64,000 nucleotides of DNA from the NCBI RefSeq assembly GCF_030408435.1, contig NZ_CP047046.1, positions 1,594,572 to 1,658,571 on the forward strand, given 5' to 3'. Under the pieces are notes generated by a model that was given only the letters and a program-made list of their open reading frames with translations, was not told the origin of the DNA and did no database searches. Position numbers and translations under genes: made by a program. How positions within the stretch are numbered: the first letter of the stretch is position 1; the number at the start of each line of letters is the position of its first letter. Shown in pieces: positions 17,507 to 27,119 of the stretch. This DNA comes from Corynebacterium auriscanis (GTDB taxonomy: Bacteria; Actinomycetota; Actinomycetes; Mycobacteriales; Mycobacteriaceae).

Positions 17507-18426
17507 AGCACCTAGTAGTGGGCCCCGAGGGTCACGGCGTGACCGTGTACGCGCAACAGCTCGCCACTGCGGTAGGTGCGGATGTAATCCGCGAGACGAC
17601 GTTTGGCGATGCTCACGCGCCTGACAAGGTAAACGCAGACTCCGACGAACCCATCCATGTCACTTTCACGGACCACCTTTTCGGTTCTTCACCCGCCGAG
17701 GCCGCTGAGAACGTTTTGCGCCGCGTGGCCGGCCGGCCTTTTTCGCTGTCCTTGCACGACATACCGCAGGCCCAGGAGGGGCACGAACGGTTTGAACGTC
17801 GCCGCCCGGCCTATGAAAAACTCGCCGCAGCCGCAACGCTGACGGTGGTCAACTCCCACAGCGAGGGCGCCTTCTTCCGTGATACCCCCACCACCCCGGT
17901 TGTCATTCGCCTGCCTATCCCCCGTGTTGATTCCCCATACCAGCCGCAACCGGGCACAGTCGGAGTCCTGGGATTCATTTACCCTGGCAAGGGCCACGAG
18001 GACGTGATCGCCGCGTTGGTTGGGTCGGATTACAACCTGCGCTTTCTTGGTGGTGTCTCTGCCGGTCACGAGGATTGGGCAGAGGCGCTCACCGCAAACG
18101 CGGAGATCACTGGGTGGCTCTCCGATGCGGAGCTCGCCTTGGAAGCCGGGAAGATTGCGGTTCCCGTGTGCGCGCACAGGCACTATTCGGCCTCGGGCTC
18201 GCTCATGACGTGGCTGGGAGCCGGCCGCACAGTACTGGCTAGCGATTCCCCATACACGCGCGAAATCGCCGAGTGGCTACCTGGGCGTATTACGCTGGTG
18301 CGCCCAGGTCAGCTGCGCGCGGCCATCGACAACTTCACACCAGAGCACATCGACCCGCCGGACTACGGTTGGGATCGTGTCGCGCAGCAGTGGCAAGAGC
18401 AGTGGTGTAAGGCGGGATTGATGTAA
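17503..18426 (+). CDS. Glycosyltransferase-like protein (GT4-like)
   Basis: The N-terminus KHLVVGPEGHGVTVYAQQLA has the glycine loop of a GT-B first domain. FSLSLHDIPQAQEG and LTVVNSHSEGAFF follow, then a second domain with VGVLGFIYPGKGHEDVIAAL and SLMTWLGAGRTVLASDSPYTRE. The EX7E motif is not obvious, so activity is inferred only from the fold. At 307 residues it is shorter than typical GT4 proteins. It overlaps the WcbI-like gene by 4 nt and the next GT2 gene by one base (TAATG), indicating one coupled operon. Confidence 0.72.
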   Translation: MKHLVVGPEGHGVTVYAQQLATAVGADVIRETTFGDAHAPDKVNADSDEPIHVTFTDHLFGSSPAEAAENVLRRVAGRPFSLSLHDIPQAQEGHERFERRRPAYEKLAAAATLTVVNSHSEGAFFRDTPTTPVVIRLPIPRVDSPYQPQPGTVGVLGFIYPGKGHEDVIAALVGSDYNLRFLGGVSAGHEDWAEALTANAEITGWLSDAELALEAGKIAVPVCAHRHYSASGSLMTWLGAGRTVLASDSPYTREIAEWLPGRITLVRPGQLRAAIDNFTPEHIDPPDYGWDRVAQQWQEQWCKAGLM

Positions 18427-19715
18427 TGAATCCAAGCAATACCGATCACCGGCGCCCTGCCGACCCCCATCCCTCACCTCAACCGGGCAACGCCCGCTCC
18501 GCGTTTCCCGCAGTCAGCGTGATTATCCCCTATTACAACGCCCCCGACCAGCTGCTGCGGGTCCTCACTGCAGTCGTAAACCAGGACTACCCCGGTCCGG
18601 TGCAGATCATCGTTGCTGATGATGGTTCCACTCCTCCGGCACACGAAGATCCTCAGCTCCAGCCGACCTTGCACCGGCTGGGCGCCACCGTCGTCTGGCA
18701 ACCCGATCAGGGTTTCCGCGCAGCTGCCGCCCGCAACCTCGGCGCCACCCGAGCCACCGGTGAGGTGCTGGCGTTTTTCGACGGTGACACATGCCCCGAA
18801 CCCGGGTTCCTCCGCGCCACCGTCCCACACATCACCGCGAATCCCCGCGCGCTCGTCGTCGGCAGCCGACTCACCGGCCCCAGCGCCGAAGAACCCGAAT
18901 GGCTGCGCCACGCATGGCACCACACAGACCACCTCCGCGCCGCCGACGATACCTCGTGGCGTTTCATCATCTCCGCCGCCATGGTGTGCTCGCGGTCTTT
19001 CTTCACTTTTCTTTCGGGGTTCGACGCCACCCTGGTCCGCTACGGCGGTGAGGACTGGGAGTTCGCATGGCGCGCTTGGAATCATGGTGCGCAGTTCGTC
19101 CACGAACCGGCCGCTATTGCTATTCACCCGCAGGACGACTTTGGACAGCGCTTCGGCGACCCCGACGAAGCCATTCGTCGAAAAAATTTCGAAACGACCG
19201 CTCTGGCCACACGCATCACCCATCCCATGTGCCGGCCGCAGTTCGGGTTGTTCGAAGTGGCTGACATTGGCGTCGTCCTACCAAAAGAAAAAGCCCCCAC
19301 CACCGCTACCGCCTGGCAACGCCCCGGAGTTTCGGAGGCCGTGATCGCAAGCTGGCTGCAGGCAGATGTGCAGGTGTATATGGATGGGGAGGTGCCCGCG
19401 CTGTTTGCGGCTGATCCACGAGTCCGACAATTGGATGGCAGTGAGGGCCAGGGCCACGCCGGCAAGAAGAGAGCCACGGAGGCGCCAGATTCGCGGATCC
19501 AGGTCCGAATGGCCGAGCCGCTAGCGTTGGAGAATGTGGAGACGTTCTATGCGGCTGTGACGGATCGGATGGTGCAGCTACCCGATGGGTCCGACATCAC
19601 CACTGCGCGTGGGGTTGCACTGGAGTTGGCAGTACAGCACACAACGCCCGAGCAGGCTGGATTGCGGCCGGTGGGCGGCCCCCAACAGCTGGAGCGTTTG
19701 TTTGCTGGGTGGTGA
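18426..19715 (+). CDS. GT2 glycosyltransferase with 7C-type acceptor motif
   Basis: The N-terminal GT-A domain reads PAVSVIIPYYNAPDQLLRVL, IIVADDGSTPP, AAARNLGATRATGEVLAFFDGD (DxD-like) and, near residue 200, GFDATLVRYGGEDWEFAWRA, the Glyco_transf_7C-type GGED motif. About 145 C-terminal residues form an extra domain of no recognised family, ending near QQLERLFAGW. It is the last gene of the plus-strand operon, and its GT-A domain mirrors the C-terminal half of the minus-strand fusion protein, suggesting related chemistry on both sides. Donor and acceptor unknown. Confidence 0.85.
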   Translation: MNPSNTDHRRPADPHPSPQPGNARSAFPAVSVIIPYYNAPDQLLRVLTAVVNQDYPGPVQIIVADDGSTPPAHEDPQLQPTLHRLGATVVWQPDQGFRAAAARNLGATRATGEVLAFFDGDTCPEPGFLRATVPHITANPRALVVGSRLTGPSAEEPEWLRHAWHHTDHLRAADDTSWRFIISAAMVCSRSFFTFLSGFDATLVRYGGEDWEFAWRAWNHGAQFVHEPAAIAIHPQDDFGQRFGDPDEAIRRKNFETTALATRITHPMCRPQFGLFEVADIGVVLPKEKAPTTATAWQRPGVSEAVIASWLQADVQVYMDGEVPALFAADPRVRQLDGSEGQGHAGKKRATEAPDSRIQVRMAEPLALENVETFYAAVTDRMVQLPDGSDITTARGVALELAVQHTTPEQAGLRPVGGPQQLERLFAGW

Positions 19716-19746
19716 CATACTTAACCGCAACACGTTCACCCCGCCA

Positions 19747-19916
19747 CGCGGTAAGCGTCCAATAAACGTCATCGCGCGGCAGGTGCGACACACGAGACGA
19801 AGCGAGTGCAGCGCGCGCAACCCAAGTTGTGCACCGTGCAGCCAGCGTTGCGCGGTAATCGTCCAGTAAGCGTCATCGCGCGGCGGGTGCCACACACGAG
19901 GCGAAGCGAGCGCAGC
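19747..19916. repeat. Two 66-bp direct repeats after the glycosyltransferase operon
   Basis: Copies at 19747-19812 and 19851-19916 begin CGCGGTAA and end GCAGC, with about nine mismatches, separated by 38 bp of unrelated GC-rich sequence. They fill most of the convergent spacer between the GT2 gene and gatB. Open frames here are repeat-derived and carry no start signal. No classic terminator is visible in the spacer. Confidence 0.8.
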
Positions 19917-19944
19917 CTCTTGCGCGAAGGGAGCTAGTGCTGGG

Positions 19945-21462
19945 TTACTGCAGCTTCTTTGCAATCAGCTGGTTGACCTGTGCCGGGTCAGCTTTGCCCT
20001 TAGTGGCCTTCATGACGGCACCGACGATCGCGCCGGTGACCTTCTTGTTGCCAGCCTTGTACTTTTCCACGATGTCGGGGTTCGCGGCCAAAGCCTCGTC
20101 AACCGCGGCTTCGATAGCACCGTCGTCACGGACGACCTCTAAACCACGGTCCTTAACGACCTCGTCAACATCGCCTTCGCCAGCCAGCACGCCGTCAACT
20201 GCCTGGCGAGCCAGCTTATTGGTCAGCTTGCCTTCGGATACCAAAGCAGCCACGCGCGCCACCTGCTGTGGGGTGATGTGCAGAGCTTCCAGCTCCACCC
20301 CCTGTTCGTTGGCCTTCTGCGCCAGGTAGGAGACCCACCAGGAGCGCGCCTCGGCAGGCTTCGCGCCCGCTTCCACGGTATCCACAATGAGGTCCAACGC
20401 ACCGGCGTTGACCAGGTCCCGCATTTCCTCATCCTTAAGCTGCCACTCTTCCTGGATACGCGCCCGGCGAATCCATGGCATCTCCGGCAACGTAGCGCGG
20501 ATTTCCTCGACCCACTCCGCGGGGGCCAGAACCGGTGGCAGGTCAGGATCGTTGAAGTAACGGTAGTCCGCCATCGTCTCCTTCGGGCGCCCCTTAGAGG
20601 TCGTGCCATCAAGTTCCTGGTAGTGGCGGGTTTCCTGCACAATCTCTACACCGTTGACTAGGCACGCTGCTTGGCGCTGCATCTCGAAGCGCACAGCCTG
20701 CTCCACGGATTTCAGGGAGTTGATGTTCTTAGTCTCGGTGCGGGTGCCGTACTCCGTGGCGCCCTTCTGCATGAGCGACAGGTTGGAATCCACACGCATC
20801 GAGCCCTGATCCATACGCGCATCCGAGACGCCGAGGGCCTTCACTAGATCGCGCAGTGCGGAAACGTAAGCCTTCGCTACCTCCGGTGCGCGCTTTCCCG
20901 CCCCCTCGATCGGCTTGGTCACGATCTCAATGAGCGGCACGCCGGCGCGGTTGCAGTCAACGAGGGAGGACGTAGCGCCGTGGATGCGACCGCGCTCGCC
21001 ACCCAGGTGGGTCAGCTTGCCGGTATCTTCTTCCATGTGCGCGCGCTCGATCTCTACGCGCCACTCGGTGCCATCTTCCAACACGACATCCAAGTAGCCG
21101 TCGTGCGCAATTGGCTCATCGTACTGGGAGATCTGGTAGTTCTTCGGCTGGTCTGGGTAGAAGTAATTCTTTCGCGCGAAGCGGGAGTAAGGTGCAATCT
21201 CACAGTTCAGCGCCAGACCAATCTTGATGGCCCATTCCACACCCTGCTTGTTCACCACGGGCAACGCGCCGGGCAGCCCCAAGCTGCAGGGGTCCACGTT
21301 GGTGTTCGGTGCATCGCCGAATTCCGCCGAGGAGGTGGAGAACATCTTCGTCTTGGTGGACAGCTCGACGTGGACTTCCATACCCATAACCGGGTCGAAG
21401 CGCTCCAGCACTTCATCGAAATCCATCACATCATCGGAGTAGTCATACACAGGCGCAGTCAT
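19945..21462 (-). CDS. gatB: Asp-tRNA(Asn)/Glu-tRNA(Gln) amidotransferase subunit B
   Basis: GatB binds the mischarged tRNA and activates its side-chain carboxyl for transamidation in the GatCAB complex. Motifs include [29 protein letters not shown], the Zn/Mg-site region [14 protein letters not shown] and [13 protein letters not shown], with the YqeY-like tail domain ending [10 protein letters not shown]. The start at 21462 gives 505 residues. TAAGAT (21475-21470) is 7 nt upstream, so the mRNA is probably leaderless. The frame is open 26 codons further up, but that would lie before the promoter. gatA and gatC are 3-5 kb away rather than adjacent, as in related genera. Confidence 0.96.
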   Translation of the reverse strand: MTAPVYDYSDDVMDFDEVLERFDPVMGMEVHVELSTKTKMFSTSSAEFGDAPNTNVDPCSLGLPGALPVVNKQGVEWAIKIGLALNCEIAPYSRFARKNYFYPDQPKNYQISQYDEPIAHDGYLDVVLEDGTEWRVEIERAHMEEDTGKLTHLGGERGRIHGATSSLVDCNRAGVPLIEIVTKPIEGAGKRAPEVAKAYVSALRDLVKALGVSDARMDQGSMRVDSNLSLMQKGATEYGTRTETKNINSLKSVEQAVRFEMQRQAACLVNGVEIVQETRHYQELDGTTSKGRPKETMADYRYFNDPDLPPVLAPAEWVEEIRATLPEMPWIRRARIQEEWQLKDEEMRDLVNAGALDLIVDTVEAGAKPAEARSWWVSYLAQKANEQGVELEALHITPQQVARVAALVSEGKLTNKLARQAVDGVLAGEGDVDEVVKDRGLEVVRDDGAIEAAVDEALAANPDIVEKYKAGNKKVTGAIVGAVMKATKGKADPAQVNQLIAKKLQ

Positions 21463-21564
21463 GGTGACCATCTTAGTACGACGGAAATTCTTTATTCGGC
21501 AACGGCCATGGCTGAGCCTCGGTAAGGTTGGTGGCCCCACATGTCATCGACGGAAAGAACCTTC

Positions 21565-22464
21565 ATGTTCGGACGCAAATCTCGCGCATCTCGCACCTCG
21601 CGGGAACAAACATCGGCGCAATCTGCACCGATTCCCGCACAGGGGGAGCACACTTCCCATCCAGAAGGCACCCCGCACATTCTGGATATCCGTACAGTTT
21701 CAGCACCTCTTGTGAACATTGTGCTATTCGATCGCACGCCCGGTCCCGAGGAGATCGTTGAGCAGCTGCAACAACAGTTCGAAAACGAACTCGGCGAATT
21801 CCAGATCAACCCCGAAACAAACTCGGTAGCGGTGGAAGTATGGGGTGATCACCTCATTCACGTCACCACCGTCGAGGCGGTACCTGACGGTGAGTACTTC
21901 CACATGCGCTACCACCCCGTTTTGTCGGGCGAGGAAAGCGCCGTCGATAACGTCACAGCCCAGGTTGTGGTCGCCCTCCTTCCCAGCGAGGGTCGAATGC
22001 AGCTGAACAAGCAATTCATCGAACCACGGATGAACAGTGCTTTCACGCACGCCGCGGTGACCGAAGCCGTAGCTGCCGTCGATGGCGCGTTGCTGGTGCA
22101 CTCCACCCTGGCCGAGGTCACGTTCAATGCGGGTTACTACCGTGGCTTCGTTCAAGAGGGCCGAGTGGAAGAGGCCTTGGTTTCGGTGTGGATTGTGCAG
22201 TCGGAAAACGGCGGTAGTAACGCATACACGTGCGGCTTAGCACCCCTGGGGCACCCCGAATTGATATTCGTGGACTCTCCCATTCCACCCGAGGAGCTCT
22301 ACGCCAAGCTCATGAACCTTGCCAACTACATCCTGAACGGCGCCGTCTTGCGCCCCGAGGACACATTGGGATTCGCCGATGATCAGATCCTGCGTGTCTC
22401 TGAGGGAACCCACCCCTACTTCGCCGACGTCGCCTGCTTGGAGTTGCAGATCACCGAGGCGTAA
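21565..22464 (+). CDS. DUF4261-type protein of unknown function
   Basis: The recognisable features are ILFDRTP-like strand text (VNIVLFDRTPGPEEIVEQL), a central region VTAQVVVALLPSEGRMQL and a C-terminal half with YYRGFVQEGRVEEALVSVWI and TCGLAPLGHPELIFVD, which together resemble the DUF4261 family. I chose ATG 21565 (MFGRKSRA) because GGAAAG lies 6 nt upstream, with a possible TAAGGT -10 at 21523-21528. An ATG at 21541 would add eight residues. The N-terminal ~45 residues look disordered. It is divergent from gatB. No enzymatic residues are evident. Confidence 0.75.
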   Translation: MFGRKSRASRTSREQTSAQSAPIPAQGEHTSHPEGTPHILDIRTVSAPLVNIVLFDRTPGPEEIVEQLQQQFENELGEFQINPETNSVAVEVWGDHLIHVTTVEAVPDGEYFHMRYHPVLSGEESAVDNVTAQVVVALLPSEGRMQLNKQFIEPRMNSAFTHAAVTEAVAAVDGALLVHSTLAEVTFNAGYYRGFVQEGRVEEALVSVWIVQSENGGSNAYTCGLAPLGHPELIFVDSPIPPEELYAKLMNLANYILNGAVLRPEDTLGFADDQILRVSEGTHPYFADVACLELQITEA

Positions 22465-22549
22465 CGCGCGGCGCAGGTAGCGGACGTAGCGCAGGCATTG
22501 CGGGCCGTACAAAAGCGCAGGCCGTCACCAATTTCTTTTGATTCGACGC

Positions 22550-23578
22550 CTAGCCGAACAGCGCCTGCGCCGTTTCGTAGAACTTCAGTGGAACCTCCTT
22601 GAGTTGGCCCACAGCTTGCTCAAAGGTAATCAATTCAATGTGGGACGCGTTGAGCGCCACGACCTTGCCGAAGTCTCCCGCCAAACAAGCCTGGGTGGCG
22701 TTCACACCAAACCGAGTGGCCAAAACACGGTCGAAAGCGGTGGGAGTACCACCGCGCTGAATGTGCCCCAGCACCGTTGTGCGCACATCCGTATCGAGCC
22801 GGTTTTCCAATTCCTTGGCGATGAGACCAGAGATGTCATCAAACTTCTCATGGCCAAACTGGTCAACCTCGCGCTCACCGACATCCAGCGTGCCTTCCTT
22901 TGGCAGCGCCCCTTCAGCGACCACGATGATTCCGTACTTCTCCCCCAGCTGGAAACGGCGAGCCATGCGCTTGCATACTTCGTCGATATCGAACGGGGCT
23001 TCTGGAATGAGGATCTCATGAGCACCACCAGCCATGCCCGCGTGCATTGCAATCCAGCCAACGTGGCGGCCCATGACCTCTACGATCATCACACGGTTGT
23101 GGGATTCAGCGGTGGTGTGCAACCGGTCAATTGCATCCGTAGCTACGGCGACCGCGGTATCGAAGCCGAAAGTGTAGTCGGTGCCGTCAACGTCGTTGTC
23201 GATAGTCTTTGGCACGCCCACAACCGGAACGCCATGCTCGTGCAAAAACTTTGCCCCCTTGAGGGTTCCTTCCCCGCCGATCGCGATCAAGGCATCAATG
23301 TGGGCGTCGGCCAAGTTCTCCTTAACCCGATCGATACCTGCCATAAAGTCATCAGGGTGCAGACGACCGGTGCCCAAGATGGTGCCACCCTGTCGCAGGA
23401 TCCGATCGATAAACGCATCGTCGTATAACTGCACGCGACGATCTTCCAGCAGGCCTTGCCAGCCATCTTCAAAGCCCACGACTGTGGAGCCTTCTTGAGC
23501 AGCCGTGCGCACGACGGCGCGGATAACGGCATTGAGTCCGGGGCAGTCACCACCACTGGTGAGGGTCGCAATACGCAT
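22550..23578 (-). CDS. pfkA: 6-phosphofructokinase, ATP-dependent actinobacterial type
   Basis: Phosphorylates fructose-6-phosphate in glycolysis. It opens [16 protein letters not shown]; the active site shows [10 protein letters not shown] (glycine where PPi-dependent enzymes have aspartate) and [12 protein letters not shown] with the catalytic aspartate; [12 protein letters not shown] and [15 protein letters not shown] follow. The G/K pair at these two positions is the combination known from actinobacterial ATP-PFKs, so ATP use is inferred. TACAAT (23592-23587) is 8 nt before the ATG, a leaderless pattern, giving 342 residues. An upstream in-frame start would precede the promoter. Confidence 0.95.
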   Translation of the reverse strand: MRIATLTSGGDCPGLNAVIRAVVRTAAQEGSTVVGFEDGWQGLLEDRRVQLYDDAFIDRILRQGGTILGTGRLHPDDFMAGIDRVKENLADAHIDALIAIGGEGTLKGAKFLHEHGVPVVGVPKTIDNDVDGTDYTFGFDTAVAVATDAIDRLHTTAESHNRVMIVEVMGRHVGWIAMHAGMAGGAHEILIPEAPFDIDEVCKRMARRFQLGEKYGIIVVAEGALPKEGTLDVGEREVDQFGHEKFDDISGLIAKELENRLDTDVRTTVLGHIQRGGTPTAFDRVLATRFGVNATQACLAGDFGKVVALNASHIELITFEQAVGQLKEVPLKFYETAQALFG

Positions 23579-23730
23579 AGTGCCTGATTGTAGCGATCGG
23601 CTCCGACACTCGCTGTGTAAGGGCACTCGCGCGGGTCAGGCGGGCTGGTTTACATACACCCGAGGACAACCGTGCGGTGTAGAGATCGGCCACGCTCAAT
23701 GCGATTCGACTTCACAATGCCCCGCCCGAA

Positions 23731-24405
23731 CTAGCGCAGTCCCAACTCACCGATCTTCTCGCGTAACGCGGGCAAGCTGTGGGAGAACTCCGGCATGAGG
23801 TCCAGTTGCTCAAGGTCATCGAGGGGCTGCCATTTCAGGTCCGTCGACTCTGCCGTTGGATTCAATTCCAGCACAGTGTCACAGGTCCCCAGAACGACGG
23901 TATAGCACCACTCGCTCACCGAGCTATCCGGAATCTCCCACCAAAAACGACCGCCTAAACCAAACACCAAGTGACCTCCGTGGCCGGGGTGTTCTATCCG
24001 GTTGTCGTTCATCAGTTCCTGGACACGGGGGTCACGGGGATCCCCGATACCCTCGACCTCATCACGGAAGCTATCCACTAACTCCATATCCTCGGAGGCC
24101 AGCGGCTGGCGCGTGAGAACGTGACTCAGCTCGATCCGTGAGGTCACCAGTTCCCCACGCACCGTGACCAATTCGGGTAGAACTCCGGTTTCTTCCCAGG
24201 TTTCCCGCAGCGCGGCATCCGCACACGATTCTCCCGTATCAATCGCCCCACCCGGCAAGGCCCAGGTGCCACCGCGATTAGTCCACTTGGCGCGGTGTTG
24301 CATGAGGACCTCCCCCGCCGAAGTGAGCAGCATCAACCCAGCGGCGCCCAGCGTGCCCCATCGCCGAGACCCGTCTGTTCCTACAGCCCAGCCGTCACCC
24401 GTCAT
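23731..24405 (-). CDS. NUDIX hydrolase
   Basis: A nucleoside-diphosphate-X hydrolase of unknown substrate. The Nudix box starts at GGAIDTGES and ends ALRETWEETGVLPEL (about residues 51-75), with the required Gly, Arg-Glu and Glu-Glu. The C-terminal ELNPTAESTDLKWQPLDDL helps close the fold. I chose ATG 24405 (MTGDGWAV) because GAGGAGCG lies about 7 nt upstream, giving 224 residues. A GTG 15 nt earlier overlaps that site. It sits alone between pfkA and gatA, same strand. Confidence 0.88.
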   Translation of the reverse strand: MTGDGWAVGTDGSRRWGTLGAAGLMLLTSAGEVLMQHRAKWTNRGGTWALPGGAIDTGESCADAALRETWEETGVLPELVTVRGELVTSRIELSHVLTRQPLASEDMELVDSFRDEVEGIGDPRDPRVQELMNDNRIEHPGHGGHLVFGLGGRFWWEIPDSSVSEWCYTVVLGTCDTVLELNPTAESTDLKWQPLDDLEQLDLMPEFSHSLPALREKIGELGLR

Positions 24406-24494
24406 GGTCTCGCTCCTCACACCGTTGAAATACGGTCTTGTGGTGAAATCTCACAAACCTCGCGTCATGCTCGCGATGCTACTCGTGCGCTTTA

Positions 24495-26012
24495 TTACTT
24501 GCGCCCAGCCTCAAAGGCTGCGCCCACCCGGTACAAGTTGTCGTCCCGGTGCGCGCCGGCCATGATCTGCAAGCCGGTTGGCAGATTGGTGTCCGCTGCA
24601 AAGCCACCGGGCACGCTCATTCCGCACACACCGGCAAGGTTCAGGGGCAGCGTGAACAAGTCGAACATGTACATAGCCAATGGGTCATCGACTTTCTCGC
24701 CCAACTTGAATGCAGTGGTTGGGGTTACCGGGGAAACAATCGCATCCACCTTGTCGAAGGCAGCGGCAAAATCCTGCGCGATGAGGTTACGCACGCGCTG
24801 GGCCTGCAGGTAGTAAGCGTCGTAGTAACCGACGGACAGGGCATATGTTCCCAGCATGATACGGCGCTTCACTTCGTCACCAAAGCCCTCAGCGCGCGTC
24901 AAGCTCATGACTTGGTCAGCGCTGTTGGTACCGTCATCACCCTTGCGCTGGCCATACCGCATCCCGTCGAAACGGGCGAGGTTGGAGGAAACCTCGCACG
25001 GCAGGATCAAGTAGTAGGCGTTCATGGCGTGATCGAAATTCGGGCAATCGACCTCCACCAACTCCGCGCCTTGGGACTTCAGCTGTTCCAAGTTGGCGTG
25101 GTACGCATCCAGCACGCCCTGCTGGAATGCCTCCGGGCGCTCGAATTGCTTGACCACGCCCAACTTGACCCCACTGAGGTCACCGTTCGCGCCAGCCGTG
25201 GCGGCGTCGACAACAGGTGCCACAGGGCGGGAAGAAGAGGTGGCATCGTTGGCATCGTGACCCGCGATAACCTCGTGCAGCAAAGCGGTATCCAAAACCG
25301 TGCGTGCAGTTGGGCCGCCCTGGTCCAAAGAAGACGCACACGCTACTAGGCCGTAGCGGGACACGGTGCCGTAAGTGGGCTTCACGCCGACGGTGTTGGT
25401 CAGTGCAGCAGGTTGGCGGATAGAACCACCGGTATCCGTACCGATGGCTAGCGGAGCCATACCCGCGGCAAGGGCGGCAGAAGAACCACCGCCGGATCCG
25501 CCGGGAGTGCGATCCAAGTCATACGGATTCTTCGTTGGCCCGTAAGCGGAATTCTCCGTGGAAGAACCCATGGCGAACTCATCCATGTTCGTCTTGCCAA
25601 GGATCGGGATGCCAGCGGCGCGCAGACGCAGCGTAACGGTGGCATCGTAAGGGCTCATGTAGCCCTCGAGCATCTTAGATGCGCAAGTCGTGGGAGCATC
25701 GGTCGTAGTGAAAACATCCTTCAGCGCCAGTGGCACACCAGCCAGCTTGGACGTCGGCTGATCACCAGCTGCTAGCGCGTCATCGACAGTGGCCGCCGCC
25801 GCCAGGGCACTATCGGTGCCAACGTGGAGAAACGCGTTGATATCACCATCAAGGTCTTGAATGCGATCGAGGTGCGCCTGCGTTACCTCGACAGCGGAAA
25901 TTTCGCGAGAATGAATCTTCTGGGCCAGATCGGCGGCGCTCCACGTGGTGAAATCTGAATCATTGCGCTCGGCAACGACGTACTTGGAGGACGCGGAAGA
26001 ATTATCGGTCAT
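24495..26012 (-). CDS. gatA: Asp-tRNA(Asn)/Glu-tRNA(Gln) amidotransferase subunit A
   Basis: The glutaminase/amidase subunit of GatCAB, which releases ammonia from glutamine. The amidase-signature triad is visible: Lys in [11 protein letters not shown] (about residue 98), the cis-Ser in [15 protein letters not shown] (about 178) and the nucleophilic Ser in [14 protein letters not shown] (about 197). The ATG at 26012 is preferred since CAGGA lies 8 nt before it; the ATG 9 nt earlier overlaps that ribosome site. Length 505. gatC is immediately upstream on the same strand with a 64-nt gap, so the two are likely co-transcribed. Confidence 0.96.
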   Translation of the reverse strand: MTDNSSASSKYVVAERNDSDFTTWSAADLAQKIHSREISAVEVTQAHLDRIQDLDGDINAFLHVGTDSALAAAATVDDALAAGDQPTSKLAGVPLALKDVFTTTDAPTTCASKMLEGYMSPYDATVTLRLRAAGIPILGKTNMDEFAMGSSTENSAYGPTKNPYDLDRTPGGSGGGSSAALAAGMAPLAIGTDTGGSIRQPAALTNTVGVKPTYGTVSRYGLVACASSLDQGGPTARTVLDTALLHEVIAGHDANDATSSSRPVAPVVDAATAGANGDLSGVKLGVVKQFERPEAFQQGVLDAYHANLEQLKSQGAELVEVDCPNFDHAMNAYYLILPCEVSSNLARFDGMRYGQRKGDDGTNSADQVMSLTRAEGFGDEVKRRIMLGTYALSVGYYDAYYLQAQRVRNLIAQDFAAAFDKVDAIVSPVTPTTAFKLGEKVDDPLAMYMFDLFTLPLNLAGVCGMSVPGGFAADTNLPTGLQIMAGAHRDDNLYRVGAAFEAGRK

Positions 26013-26076
26013 TGGTGCCATCCTGTGGGAATCAGTTATGTGACGAAGCTGGTCAATACGGGTGCTAGCTGGGGAA

Positions 26077-26382
26077 CTATTCGCCCAGAATCTGTGGAAC
26101 CACGAAGCGCTGGTCTTCTGCGGCCGGGGCCTGGTCCAACGCTTGTTCGGCAGTCAGGCTGGGAATCACTACGTCCTCACGCATAACGGATTCGGTGCCG
26201 TCGACATTCTGGGTGGGGTGGCTCAGAGGCTCCACGCCCTCCGTATCGACCTCGCGGATAGCTGCCACATGATCGACGATCCCATCGATCTGAGCGGCGA
26301 AGTGATCGAGCTCCTCATCGGTGAGCTTCAGGCGGGCCAACTTGGCCAAATGGGCTACATCATCACGCGAAATTTCTGACAT
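26077..26382 (-). CDS. gatC: Asp-tRNA(Asn)/Glu-tRNA(Gln) amidotransferase subunit C
   Basis: A small scaffold subunit that wraps GatA and GatB. 101 residues with the family opening [20 protein letters not shown] and [10 protein letters not shown], ending in [19 protein letters not shown] (26395-26390) is 7 nt before the ATG, so a leaderless transcript is expected. An ATG 18 nt upstream lies within the promoter. Divergent from the ACT-domain gene. Confidence 0.95.
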   Translation of the reverse strand: MSEISRDDVAHLAKLARLKLTDEELDHFAAQIDGIVDHVAAIREVDTEGVEPLSHPTQNVDGTESVMREDVVIPSLTAEQALDQAPAAEDQRFVVPQILGE

Positions 26383-26444
26383 GCCTACTACTCTAGTCAC
26401 CCTTTAGACACCAAGTGCGGACAGGTGTAGCTAGACTCGGACGC
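26383..26444. promoter_or_regulatory. Compact bidirectional promoter gatC / ACT-domain gene
   Basis: Only 62 bp separate the two start codons. The minus strand has TAGAGT (26395-26390) 7 nt from the gatC ATG; the plus strand has TAGACT (26432-26437) 7 nt from the ATG at 26445. The two -10 hexamers are 36 bp apart, so the -35 regions must overlap back to back. Confidence 0.7.
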
Positions 26445-27119
26445 ATGTCCTACTTAATGCGCGTCCGTATGCCCGATGTTCCAGGCGTTCTCGGCAAACT
26501 AGCCGTAGCCATTGGTACCGTCGGTGGCGACATCCGCGGCGTGGACATCGTAGGCAACGCCGATTCCTCGGAGGACATTGGAACCGTTGTCGATGACATT
26601 GTGGTCAACCTGCCCACCGGTTCCCTACCTGACTCCCTCATCACTGCGGCACAAGAAGTCGACGGGGTTTACGTCGACTCGATCCGGCCGTTTTCAGGAA
26701 CGGTAGATCGCCGCGGACAGGTAAAGATGCTGGCCGATGTAGCCGATAAGCGGAAAAACCTCACCGAAGCCTTAGACCTCATGATGAACAGCCTACCGCA
26801 GTCGATGACCGCTGGCTGGTCAATCGTATTGGACACCGTGCCACGCACGCATCGCGTTGCCGCGTCGTCCGCCGCGCCCGCAGACAACGGCAAGGAGCTG
26901 GAGGCCGCCCCCGTCGTAGAAGCCCGTGTGCTCAACTCCGAACGCGAGGATTGGATCCCCGAAAACTGGGCGGTCATGGATTCCGCGCTGGCTGCAACTC
27001 CAATTCAAGGCACGTCCCTCTTATTGGTCATTGGTCGCCCCGGCGGGCCCGATTTCCTCCTATCCGAGGTAGAACACCTGCGGCAGATGGGCACCATCGT
27101 TGGGGCTTTCTTCAGCTAG
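26445..27119 (+). CDS. ACT-domain protein
   Basis: A likely small-molecule-binding protein. The N-terminal ACT domain reads SYLMRVRMPDVPGVLGKLAVAIG and GGDIRGVDIV. The rest (about residues 80-224) has no recognised motif. An equivalent ACT-domain gene lies between gatC and ligA in Mycobacterium tuberculosis, so the position is conserved. TAGACT 7 nt before the ATG supports this start. The 3' end overlaps ilvA by 8 nt, tail to tail. A link to amino-acid sensing is inference only. Confidence 0.82.
   Translation: MSYLMRVRMPDVPGVLGKLAVAIGTVGGDIRGVDIVGNADSSEDIGTVVDDIVVNLPTGSLPDSLITAAQEVDGVYVDSIRPFSGTVDRRGQVKMLADVADKRKNLTEALDLMMNSLPQSMTAGWSIVLDTVPRTHRVAASSAAPADNGKELEAAPVVEARVLNSEREDWIPENWAVMDSALAATPIQGTSLLLVIGRPGGPDFLLSEVEHLRQMGTIVGAFFS

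Noticed and set aside
19578..19964. Minus-strand frame of 128 codons across the 66-bp repeats
   Set aside because: Repeat-derived, overlaps the GT2 gene end and the gatB end, no start signal.
22538..23428. Plus-strand frame opposite pfkA
   Set aside because: Antisense shadow of a firmly identified enzyme gene.
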